This document shows positions 10,501 through 37,158 of a stretch of DNA of 64,000 nt, piece after piece. The notes beneath the pieces were generated by a model. That model ran no database searches and was not told where the DNA came from. It saw only the letters and a list, made by a program, of their open reading frames with translations. This DNA comes from Chamaea fasciata (Eukaryota > Chordata > Aves > Passeriformes > Sylviidae), in assembly GCA_029207755.1 (NCBI GenBank), contig JARCOQ010000005.1:64429414-64493413 (forward strand), in the 5' to 3' direction. Position 1 is the first letter of the stretch; every line of letters starts with the position of its first letter. Both the position numbers and the translations under genes were made by a program.

Positions 10501-12796
10501 AACACACTGTGGTTTGCCGAGGCTGAAGGACACTTTAAAACACCTTTCTGTTGAGGAGGATGGAATTAGATGAAGTTAGCCAAGTGGACAACTATTTTCC
10601 TCCTTCTTCACTTTCCCCAACAAGTCTGCCAAAAGCAGTAATGACGGCCCACACTTGAAGTTTCAAGGGATGTATTTTTGGTAGCTTCATGCAATACACC
10701 TGCTGATAGAGAGGTGACAGGAGCACTGAGCAGGTGGCTGGCCTTGGCAGATTAAGACTTCCTTCTGTCATTAAATATTTTTGTAGCCAGAAAAATACTT
10801 TCTAAAACTGCCATCAAGGTGCTCCACATCAATTCCTTTTTTTTCTTTTCTAAACTAATTCCCATTTTAGCTCCGCTCAATTCATGTGTCCTATGTCCTT
10901 CTGGTTTTGTGAGAAATCCATACCCTTTGTAGTTGTGATGGTGGAACAAAAGGGGGAAAAAACACAACTGCTGGCTTCCAGCCTCACACTGCTAGTGACA
11001 GAGCTGCAAAATTTAGATGATACAGGAGGCAGCAGAAAAAACATTTGTAGATGGAACATCACAGCAGGAAGAGAATTGCTTTTTTTTCTTTTGTTTTACA
11101 CAAATGTTCTGGATCATGGGAAAGAAACGGTGTCTGAAGACAAATACTTTGCAATCATTTATGAGAGCCAGCAATATTCTATCAGGTTGCTTCTCTTACA
11201 TTCTTTCAAAACACCAAACTTTTTAAAAACATTTCTAACACTGAAGAGCTCAGAAAAAGGGCAGTGATGCTGAAAAAAGAAAGCAAGAATGTGTTATATA
11301 AAGAAATTGATTTAATAAGACTTCCAAGCCTATACCAAAGCACTGCAAAAGGATTTTTATAGAATGCTACTTCTTTTTATCTTGTTTTCAAAACTCGATG
11401 AGCTCCCTTCTGTTTAACACAAGGACATGAAAGATATTCTGAGGAAGCTTTCAGTTCCCCAAAGCTTGTATTTCACGAAATGGCCAGGGGTGTGGGCAGT
11501 CAGGGCGGAGGGGGGAAAATAATCTAAACCATACCCATGCTCCCATTTTTCAAGGTCCTGTCCTGTAAGGTTTTGACTTACTTTTCTCCAGGGTGAAGCC
11601 TCTCTGGGCAATTGGTGCCACTGTCTGATCACCCTCACTATAAAATATTCTTTTCAGATCTTTAATTGGAATTTCCCATTGTCCCTTGCCCTGTAACTGG
11701 GCACCACTCAATAGAGTCTGGGTCTGTCTCCATTCCTTCCTTCCAGCACTTGTGCACCTGTGTAAGGTGCCCCTCAGCCTTCTCAAAGTGGAACAGTCCC
11801 AGCTTGCAGATTGTGCTCCTACATCAAAATGCACTTATGGTCCTTCTTGACTGTCCATCTCTTGTTCTGAGAGCCCAGAGCTGAGCCCCCCACCACAGCT
11901 GTGGCCTCCCAAGGCTGGGGAGGAAGAACTCCCTGCTCACCCTGCTGGCAATGGAGCTCCAGAGGCTGTTTGCTTCATCACAATAGCACACTGATGGTTT
12001 GTGTTCAACTTGGTGTCCGCCAGCACACCCAAGGCCTTTTCCGCCAAGCCGCTTTCCAGCTGGGCAGCTCCCAGCACATACTGGTGCCTGGAGTTGTTCC
12101 ACCCCAGGGCAGGATGTGCAGTTTTGACCTTCCCAAGGCCTCCATTTCTCCAGCCTGGCACAGTTCCTCCAGCCTCACCCAGCCTGTCAGGCCCCCTTGC
12201 ATTGTGCATCCTCAGCACATCACAGCCTTCCCTTTGGCACCCAAGAGATACAGGACCAAATGCCCACCCCAGTACCACCCCGTCCCAGGCATGGCCACTC
12301 TGCCCTACTGACCACTGCACATCCAGGACAGTCCCTGCTCCAGCCACCCCAGGCTAGGGGCCTCTGACATTTCCCAGAGGCATCCCTGCCATCTCAACAT
12401 TCAGCTCACATGGCCTGGGAAGGGCTCAGCGGGGGTCTGGCCACAGACATTGATTCAGGCCATGCTCTGTATCCAAAGGAGAGGAAAGCACACATCATCA
12501 AAAAAATAAGATGGTCCACCCATGAGAACAAGTAACCATGGAAGACAAACAAGAACCTTTTCCTTTAGCAAAAAGAGAATAGGTTGTGCTTTCCCCTTAG
12601 CAGCATTTCATAGTGGTTGTCTCCCATTCAGAGTTTGCAAACCTAGCACCCCACTATCTGGCACTCTAAATCACAAGTTACAAAACATAAAATTATTTAA
12701 ATAGAACAGTTGAATTCCACTGAATTTATTCATTACCTTCTCTTTCTCTTCACAGTCTTAAAAGGAAAGAAGCTAAGTCTTCCTATGCCTGTCTGA
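7482..12796 (+). CDS. KDELR3: KDEL ER retention receptor 3
   Basis: Seven-helix receptor that binds C-terminal KDEL-type signals in the acidic Golgi and returns escaped ER chaperones by COPI transport. Coding exons are 7482-7572, 8525-8625, 9119-9277, 9607-9859 and 12756-12796, all with GT-AG introns and matching phases, giving 214 residues, the usual length for KDELR3. Ligand-site residues expected from KDEL receptor structures are present: R5, H12, R47, Y48, D50, W120, E127, R159, Y162, W166, R169 and D193. The tail after K201 is basic (VLKGKK) and ends in PMPV, longer than in KDELR1/2. The start is the first ATG of the conserved MN-FR motif. Neighbouring DDX17 converges on it from the 3' side. 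Choice of KDELR3 over KDELR1/2 rests on length, tail and synteny. Confidence 0.97.
8525..8625 (+). CDS. KDELR3: KDELR3 coding exon 2
   Basis: Encodes residues 31-64 including the TRYLD segment with R47, Y48 and D50. It follows acceptor CACGCAG and ends AAG followed by GTAAGG. Confidence 0.96.
9119..9277 (+). CDS. KDELR3: KDELR3 coding exon 3
   Basis: Encodes 53 residues (65-117), from helix 3 to the NHSFTLLE segment before helix 5. Both junctions are phase 0; acceptor CCCACAG, donor GAG followed by GTAAGG. Confidence 0.96.
9607..9859 (+). CDS. KDELR3: KDELR3 coding exon 4
   Basis: Encodes residues 118-201 with W120, E127, the KTGEAETIT loop, R159, Y162, W166, R169 and D193, the core of the ligand pocket. 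The donor is AAAG followed by GTAGGC. Confidence 0.96.
11590..12360 (-). mobile_element. CR1 LINE fragment in KDELR3 intron 4
   Basis: The plus strand resembles the reverse complement of the avian CR1 3' half: CTCTCTGGGCAA, then CTCACTATAAAATATTC, then a segment near 12,000-12,060 about an intron-borne CAACTTGGTGTCCGCCAGCAC and GGCCTTTTCCGCC. It is degraded, with indels, and has no intact reverse transcriptase frame. The orientation is opposite to KDELR3. Boundaries are approximate. Confidence 0.75.
12756..12796 (+). CDS. KDELR3: KDELR3 coding exon 5 (C-terminus)
   Basis: Encodes V202 to V214 and the TGA stop. It contains the lysine-rich cytosolic tail used for COPI sorting in KDEL receptors. 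The acceptor is TTCACAG after a pyrimidine-rich tract. Confidence 0.95.
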
Positions 12797-13545
12797 AGAC
12801 ATCCTACAGGCAGTGCAAGAAATTCCAAAGAAGCTGTTTAAGATCACAGCTTTCCTTCCCTGGCCCTTTTTGACCAACGGATGGCTCAGCTGAGTTTCAA
12901 CCCAGTGCCAGGAAGACAAGGCTTGGAAACCTGAAATACTTTTCATCCATCAGACTCTTCCCCTCCATTTTTTTATTTCTTCACACTTGAATTTGGTGCT
13001 AGTGCTGGTCAATACTGTAGTACAATTTCTTCTCTCCCAGATCTTCCCAGTATCTACATCCAAAACACACCTCCACCGTGACCCTGAGGCAGAACAAAGG
13101 GAAAATGCCACTCCCTTTAGTCCTTCAGCAAGTGCCCATGGTAAAGGGAACATGTACTAAATGAAGTCTGTTAACTTAACTGACCCACTTCACAGGTGGC
13201 CACATCTGACACAGCAGATGCTACAAACTCTAACTCTGCATGAACTAACACCCTCTTGAAAATTAATTCTGCCTGACCCTCTCTCTATTCAGGCCCATAA
13301 CGTTCAAGAAAAACACACTTCCTTTGAATAACATGAATCTTCTTATTCCACAAGTATTCCAACATCCTCCCCGCTCACTTATTTTCAGTTTCCTTGTGTT
13401 CTACAAACAGGGATGATTTCAATTAAAATACAGTGGGCTGCCAAGAAATATCTCCATCTCCTTGAATTCGACTTTTAAGAACTGGGAAGAACAGGGGCAA
13501 AGACAGCTTTATATTTCAAAAATAAAGACAAAGTTCACAATTTAT
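12797..13545 (+). other. KDELR3: KDELR3 3' UTR
   Basis: Non-coding sequence from the TGA to the probable cleavage site. The poly(A) hexamer AATAAA sits at 13521-13526. The end is inferred from that signal. Confidence 0.6.
13521..13526 (+). terminator. KDELR3: KDELR3 poly(A) signal AATAAA
   Basis: A canonical AATAAA lies about 725 bp after the stop codon. It is the strongest plus-strand signal before the oppositely directed DDX17 signal begins at 13541. Confidence 0.6.
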
Positions 13546-13564
13546 TGACAACAGTGTTTTTATT
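13541..13564 (-). terminator. DDX17: DDX17 poly(A) signals
   Basis: TTTATT at 13541-13546 and again at 13559-13564 reads AATAAA on the minus strand. Use of these would give DDX17 a 3' UTR of about 2.6 kb, close to the long 3' UTR known in mammals. Earlier minus-strand AATAAA copies, such as near 14,838, could support shorter forms. Confidence 0.55.
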
Positions 13565-16153
13565 TATACCTACAAAAGAAAACAAGATGGTATCAAAAGG
13601 ACAATATACAAACTAAGAATAGTAACATAGCTCTTAGTATCCTGTGCCTGAACACCACAGATCTATGAATCTCTCAATTCAAGTCTTCATTAATACAACA
13701 GGAATGTGTTCAGAGACCAGCAGGTGTGTGAAACAAGATGTTGATTCCACACAAAGCTAGTAACCCTTCCATTGTTCAGAGAAATCCAAACAGTAAATTA
13801 CTTCAGGAAGTGGGAGGGGAGGAAGACACCCAGCTCAGATATCTGACACTCCCACAAACTTTTTACAGATTGAAAACAATGCAAACAACTAGAGGTTAAT
13901 GCTTTATCAACAAGGGCCCTCCAGCTGGTACATGGAGCAGAGCAGAGAGCACCAGGTGGGACAGGGGCAGCACATGCCACGGTGCATTCAGTGGTCTGGT
14001 TGACACTCTGAACTGAGACCCTGGACTTCAGCTGACCTCAATGGCAATAAAGGACGGCAAAACTTGGCATCGATGTTTAAACATGCACAAGTCAACCCCA
14101 AAAGTGAAAACTCTAACAGACTATAAGGCAGCTTTGGTGGTCCAGAGACCCTTTTTAAAGCCAGTCAGCAAGATGTCCTACTCCTAAACCCCTCAAACGC
14201 ATTTCTGCATTCTACTTCCAAATTTAAATTTAAAAAAAAAAAAAAAAAGCTCTATATTTGATTGCGAGGGAGGCCAAAGACCTATCAGTCAGTGCCTGGA
14301 TAAACAAAATGTTTCTGGCTTTCACTTAACACAAGCAAAGAAACTTCCTGCCCATGCACTGGAAATACAAAATGGAACCAGGGAACTGAGGTTCTGAAAG
14401 GAATCTCCCTTCTTCCTGTCAGCAACCTACCTGTGTACTGCACACACAAAAAAAGAAAAAAGCACATCCATCCCCCAGAATTTTACTCTGGGAAGAAATT
14501 AAATTTTAAAAGAAGTATTTTTTGTATAAGCAAGCTCTTTTACAGGGCTATAAGAAGTTCCACTCTGCTACAGGAGTGGGCTGCGTTGTTCATTCATATG
14601 CAAGAACGCCAACAGAAAAAACCCACAACCCCCCTGCACTCTCCTAATGCAAAGAGTGTGTCTCAAACCAGGAGATGTATCCATCCTTTTGTCATCTTAT
14701 CAGACCAAGAGCAGCCAACTCCTGTTATCATCTACTGTCTCTGAACCGTCTGGTATTAGAAATAACAAGTCAACAACATGCTTTACTAAAGGGGGAAACC
14801 CCCTTTACACCCACCTTAGCCTGTAAAATAAACAAGTTTTATTTATGTATGTACTAAAATTTCACTCTTCTCTAACATTTTCTAAAATACTACCTACCTG
14901 CAAGAGCTCAGCTCAATAGGACCAATGGAGCAGGGAAATGCACTCAAAAGCCAGAGAAAGCAATAGTCAGTACAAGGTACAAAAGAAACAAAAGCTTCAG
15001 AATCAAGATGCACTAACCAGCTCACCGCTTACCTCATGAAAAGGAGACCCCAGGCAATCTCCTCCTGCCTTTCTCACCCCTGCCCCGCCCCGCTCCCCTC
15101 CTTACCCCCCCCCCCCCCCCAGTCCACCCTATTCAAACCTTTAAATTTAAGTGTGGAAAACTCTGTCACATTTTATTGAGCGTAGCGGCATTCAGAACAT
15201 TCCCCATGGCAAAAGGGAGTTTGTTTGTGAAGGACAGACAAACAAGATAATGCTGTTCATCATTTCAGTTCTGCATAATTTCTAGGCTCTCAAGGAAGAC
15301 TTCTTTGAATAAACCAAACAGAAATTTGAGAGCAGTAACCAATTTAATGGTAATCAGGCTCCACGCATTTGCGATGCTGCAATTTAACAATCACAGGGAA
15401 AGAACTTACTTAGCTGAACATTTTGGCAGTGGTACCCACAGCAACTACCTGGTTTTCAGGTAGTGAATGCAAGACAGGTTTAGTCTCTGACACAGGGTTT
15501 TTAAACCCAAGCTCCCCATTGCAGGCTGTTACAGGTAGCAGAGAAATTGCTAACAATATACCCAAGGCTCTACTCTGAGCACCACCCAGCTCAGACAAAT
15601 GAACAGAGTTTTCCTACAGAAAGTCACCTACAGTAAGAATAGAAGCAGAAATAACGAGCTATTAAAAAAAATATGATTAGGAGAAGTGTGAATTGCTCCC
15701 TTGCATTTATCTTTTAAATGAAGTGCTTTTTGGTTCCCCCAGAGTTTCCCATCTCTCTTTATACTTCCTGAAATTAAGTTAATGAGTTACAGAATAGAAA
15801 CTTTTTTCCCTCAAAAGCAGATTTTCACACAAACCTTAAACACCAAGATGATCCAGCTGGGACCTATCTGCCTTGTACCCTTCTCTTTTAGAAAAAATAA
15901 AATTTCCAAATTCCTCAACATGCAAGACAAAAATAATAAATTTTCCAGTCAACTATACATATATCTAAAAAAAAAAAAAAAAAAAGAAGAGGACAGGGTC
16001 ATTAATGTGGACTGGGGGCCATTTTTGATAGGCTCAAGGGATTTGGATAGTGAATTCTAAGTCTAACCTGCATGAGAGACATCACAATGGGAAAGAAGAG
16101 AAAGAAAAGCTTCCCCTAAATGCAAGATCTACACTGGTGACCCGCAAGTGGTC
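13541..16153 (-). other. DDX17: DDX17 3' UTR
   Basis: Sequence between the DDX17 TGA and the distal poly(A) signals. It contains a run of 16 C on the plus strand at 15105-15120 (G16 in the mRNA) and A-rich tracts near 14,232-14,248 and 15,967-15,985 (U-rich in the mRNA). No other gene is seen in it. Confidence 0.6.
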
Positions 16154-32965
<16,812 letters not shown>

Positions 32966-33190
32966 CGCCCCCGGAGGGGTGGGTGAGAGGCAGCGGAACG
33001 CCGGCCGTGGGGAAGGCGAGGGGCTGGGGGTACGGGGAGAGGGTCCAGCCAGGGGCGGCTGCGCCTCGGAGGCCTCGCTTTGCGCCACCTCGCCTCTTTG
33101 GTGGGACACAAAAGGAGAAGAGGTGGTCAGTGGGTCCGAGACCCGCTGGGCGTCAGCGGCCGGAACGGCGGGGCTCTCGGTCGGCTCCAG
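32966..33190 (-). CDS. DDX17: Candidate CTG-initiated p82 extension of DDX17
   Basis: The frame is open upstream of the AUG. A CTG at 33190-33188 stands in a strong context (GCC CTG G) exactly 75 codons before it. Human p82 starts at a CUG and is 79 residues longer than p72; here the sum would be 730 residues against 729 in human. The extension is rich in Ser, Pro, Ala and Glu. An in-frame ATG further up, at 33304-33302, gives a 113-residue alternative if the transcript starts early enough. Confidence 0.55.
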
Positions 33191-33554
33191 GGCCCGGGCA
33201 GTGTGGAGACACCAGCACCTTCTTCCTCCGCGCTCCCGACACAAAATGGCCGCCGCCGCCCCGGCCCGCTCCGCAAACGTTACGGGCGGCCCAGCCCTGC
33301 GCAAACTACGGCCCTCCGAAACACCTACGCCTATTCACGGAACCCAACTACGCACTAAGCGGGCTCGGCGAAACACTGCCCCGTGCAGCAGCGGGCGAGC
33401 TACGAAAGCTGCGTAATGTTCTGTTCTTAGAGCCGGGGCCCCGGGTGAGGAAGGCGGAGGGGAGGAGTAACGCTATCCCCGAACGTCAGCTGCGCAAGGA
33501 GCGCGCTCCGTAAACCCTTCTGCAGGGCAGGGAACACCTGTGCAGAGGCGCACG

Positions 33555-33562
33555 TTACGTAA
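33555..33562. promoter_or_regulatory. TTACGTAA palindrome
   Basis: A perfect 8-bp palindrome matching the PAR-bZIP/E4BP4/C/EBP-type site, about 590 bp upstream of the DDX17 AUG. It may be a regulatory site. Confidence 0.4.
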
Positions 33563-34306
33563 GTGCACGTCGTACGCAAGGTGCGTAACTCAGGCTGGCG
33601 TAGCGCGTAGGGAAGAGCCCGGTGGGCTCGGCGTAACATTCGTACGCGGACCGTGCAGGCCGGGCCGGAGGGCTACGCTGGTTTCGCAGAGTTTGAAGAA
33701 TACAGCCCGTCGCCTACGCGCCCGCGGACTCCGCCGAGCTGGCGGCAGGGTTGAGGACACAATGATGGGACAATGGCGGAACAATAACGGGACACTGGGC
33801 TACGGGGCGGGAGCGGCCCTTTGGACCCCTGTGGCGGGTCCGGCGGGCCGAGGTTATTCCTTGTCAGATTCGCAGGGGGATTTTGGCGCGGCGCTGGGGC
33901 AGGAGCAGAGTGACAAGCAGCCATAATGTTTGCTGTCGCCTGAGCTCCAGCAGGCCAGGAGAGAATTCCCCAGAGGAGCCAGAGACTCCTCGCTGAAAGA
34001 CAGAATAATCCACGAGGCGATTACGTGGCACAGACTATAAATCCTTTTGTGCTGGGTGTGTGCTATCGCCAAGTCAGTATGTCCTGGCACAAGGAGCCGT
34101 GTTCATGGACGGTGGGGTTACACCAGCCAAACCCAGCCCCGGCCCACACCGTGTTATCGCTGTCAGCAGTGCTTTCTGGACTGTCAGCTTATCAGAAAAC
34201 GGTTATATTGACAGACGGGAAAGCGAGTCCCCTTTATTTTCAGACCCTAGGATAAAAATAACAGCCTAGAACGACACACAAATTACCATTTTAGTTTCAC
34301 ATGCTA

Positions 34307-34309
34307 TAT

Positions 34310-34357
<48 letters not shown>

Positions 34358-34404
34358 TATATATATACACACATATATATATATGTATGTATGTATGTAT
34401 GTAT
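34307..34404 (+). repeat. Compound microsatellite (TTTA)n-(AT)n-(GTAT)n
   Basis: About 12 TTTA units pass into AT/AC dinucleotides and then about six GTAT units. High polymorphism is likely. Confidence 0.95.
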
Positions 34405-34993
34405 CACATGTGTCAGAAAGCAGATAGCAATCCGAGTGCTTAAAATAAAATACTGGAAGGAACCTGGGTCTTTTCAAGTGGGTGGCAGGGAGTCAAGTGA
34501 TACTACACGCTCTCACTGACACTGGGTACTCGGCCACTAGATACAAATGGTGGCCTACTGTGGGAAAGCCAGGCACGTGCAAAGGACTGATGTGAAATGT
34601 GAGGTTGTGTTTCATGTCAGGTAAAAAAAAGGTGGCCTGTGTAGTTGTGAAATGTGTGGAATGAGGCCATGGGACAGTTATAAAAATGAGTTTTAATGAA
34701 CAAACAGAAAAAACATGGGAAGAGGCTTTTTGGACAAATATTTTGCATGCTTATAAGTAAATAATGTGAGTTTTAAAGTTTTCACAATATAAATTTGAAG
34801 GGGTTTTTTAGGCCTTTAGCATGTAGGATAGAAGAATGTGAAAGTATTATTATTTGCTTTGAAACAAAATTACTATAAGCTTTGAGCTGCTTTGTAATAA
34901 AAGGTTTTGAACTATAGCTTTAGAATATATAAAAGGAGTGGCAATCACCTATATAGAAGAAGGAAGTGAGCTTATCCCAAGCTAAAATTTGAG

Positions 34994-35320
34994 GATCCTG
35001 GAAAGGAAAACTGGACCCCACCATCACAGATGTATGATCCTGGAAAGGGAAGCAAGACATCACCCTCACTGATTTACAGTCCTGAAAAGGAAAACTGGAG
35101 CCCACCATCACAGATGTAAGGAAGCTAAACATTACCATCACTGATTTACAGCCCTGGAAAGAGAACCTGGGCCTCACCATCACTGGCATATGATTCTGGA
35201 AAAGGGAAACTGGACATCACCATCACTAATTTACAACCTTGGGGTATAGAAATTCTACTTCACCGATAGAAACTGATCACAATGGGGAATAGAAATCCGA
35301 CTTCACAACTAGAAACTAAG
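34994..35320 (+). repeat. ~42-bp minisatellite, about 8 copies
   Basis: Units begin GATCCTGGAAAGG or a variant and carry CACCATCAC. Copies alternate between ends in GATGTA and GATTTACA, giving an ~84-bp higher-order unit. Copy four is shortened to about 31 bp and the last two are diverged. The minus strand is open across several copies with a repeated SFPFQD peptide, which I take as repeat-born and not a gene. Confidence 0.85.
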
Positions 35321-36705
35321 AGAAAACCACAAAAAAACCATAAACCACCCCCCCCAAAAAAAAACACCCCAAAACAAAAAAAACAAAACCTGCTGAGAAG
35401 CACTTATGAAGATGCTCAATAAATACCAGCAAAAATCAGCAGCTGATGTGCAGCTGGAGAGGAAACCCCCACTGTACCCAGTGTGCTGCTTTGCTCACAC
35501 TTAATCATTTGAATTGATGAATTAATAAATTGATTGTTGCTTGATATATTGGCTGAGTGGAGCTCTTATTCCTTACACTGACATTGCATTAAATGACAAT
35601 GGCTGATCCATTCCTGGCTCTCTCAGATCAGCCAGCCTCCCAGCCTTCAGCTCTCTAGACTTTTCTCCACTGTGAAAAATAGTGCTTTACCTCAGGAAAA
35701 ATACCAACTATCTGTTAAGAAACCACTTAAGGAAGGCAAGCCCTCTAGGTCTGTCACGAACAAAAGCCCGGCTAAAATGTCAGGCTTCTCTTCCATAAAT
35801 TTCTGGTCATTGCTGCCTTTTTTCTTGATGTTATCTTACAGGCATTTGGTAATCCAAACAAAATAATTATTTTGCCAGTGAGGACAAGTTCTTTGACCAG
35901 ATACCAAAATTAGACTCATTGTAATTACCAGAGGGCAAAGTAAGACTTCCCCATTGTATCCATGTGTGTTTGTATGTATGTATTGTTTAATTTATTTTAA
36001 AACAAGCAATTCCATGAGCATTGGAGATATTGCAAAAGGAATTGTTATTTTGGCCTCTGATGCCTTGTTTCCCTCTTTATTCCCAGCTTCTTCTTTTGCC
36101 CCCCATGACCTACATCTCTGGCTAGTTCAGAGCTGTGGCTGTGCTGGCTGGCTCCCTCAGCAAGCTGAATCCTAACTGCCTTTTCCTTGGTGTAAGTGCT
36201 GGTGGCAGACTCTCTCTCCTATCTAGTCACTGGCTTTGTTTTATGCTTTTTAATAGTAACAATAATTAATATTACTTAATAATAATATTTAATATTCTCA
36301 CTTATACTGGAAGAATGACAAGGCAGTTATATCAAGTTTGTTTCTTTAGAGAACTAGAAAAAAGGTTTTAAGGTGTTGAGTTGTGCCCAGATTATTTTTC
36401 TCATGAAAGATCAATGAGATTTTTGAGAGGAAGGTTTAATTCAAAGCACCCAAACATAGTTAGACTTCTGTTCTAATTCACAGTCTTTATTTTTAACTTT
36501 AATAAGAACAGGTTTCAAACATTTTCTCCAAAAAGTAAAAAATGCTAAATAAAAACATAAACATTATCTAGTCAAGATAAAAATGTTTTAAAACATATTC
36601 TTAAAACTACTTGTTCCTCTACAGTACATGAAAACCTGTCATGTTCTTGAGCTGTTGTTCCTCCCACTGCCTTTTTCATCTATATATGTCAATTTTATAA
36701 CTGAG

Positions 36706-36711
36706 TTTATT
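36706..36711 (-). terminator. DMC1: Candidate DMC1 poly(A) signal
   Basis: TTTATT reads AATAAA on the minus strand, about 380 bp after the DMC1 stop. Another copy at 36,486-36,491 is an alternative. Confidence 0.4.
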
Positions 36712-37088
36712 CTAGTTCTGTTGCATTTCACACTGTTAAATTCTACCACTTACTCTCTTTGAAATAAATTAAGAAAGATTATATTCACTCCCATTTGAAA
36801 AGACAGGTTTGATTTTCACAAAACATAGGAAAAGGATTCTAAGAACAATTCACAATCTAATTGCTTAAATCTTTGTGTGCTAAAAGTTCAATTGAAAAAA
36901 CAAAAATCCTAAATGAACCAAATTCTAGTTCAGTAAAACTGAACTGTACAAAGTTCATCCCAGTGTTCTCCCAAAATATCTTAAAAAACTCCCAAGAGCT
37001 ACAATGCAGCCAGGTAGTTGTCAACCATTCACAAATCATCACAAATATCCAGCTGGTTTTAAGCTGTACATTTACGTCATTTTTTAAC

Positions 37089-37158
37089 CTATTCTTTGGC
37101 ATCCCCAATCCCTCCAGTGGTAATTGCAAATGTGGCTTCATTTTCAGGCATCTCAGGG
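37089..37158 (-). CDS. DMC1: DMC1 coding exon 13 (C-terminus)
   Basis: Encodes the last 22 residues, [22 protein letters not shown], and TAG at 37091-37089. Acceptor TTCTCCCAG. Confidence 0.96.

Larger units (their letters stand above)
33811..36700. other. DDX17 - DMC1 intergenic region
   Basis: No coding exon is recognised. It holds the TTTA/AT/GTAT compound microsatellite, a ~42-bp minisatellite, and A/C-rich low complexity near 35,330-35,390. DDX17 and DMC1 lie head to tail on the minus strand, so this interval spans the DMC1 3' end and the DDX17 promoter flank. Confidence 0.7.

Noticed and set aside
34920..35189. 89-codon minus-strand frame with repeated SFPFQD peptide
   Set aside because: It is a direct product of the 42-bp minisatellite.
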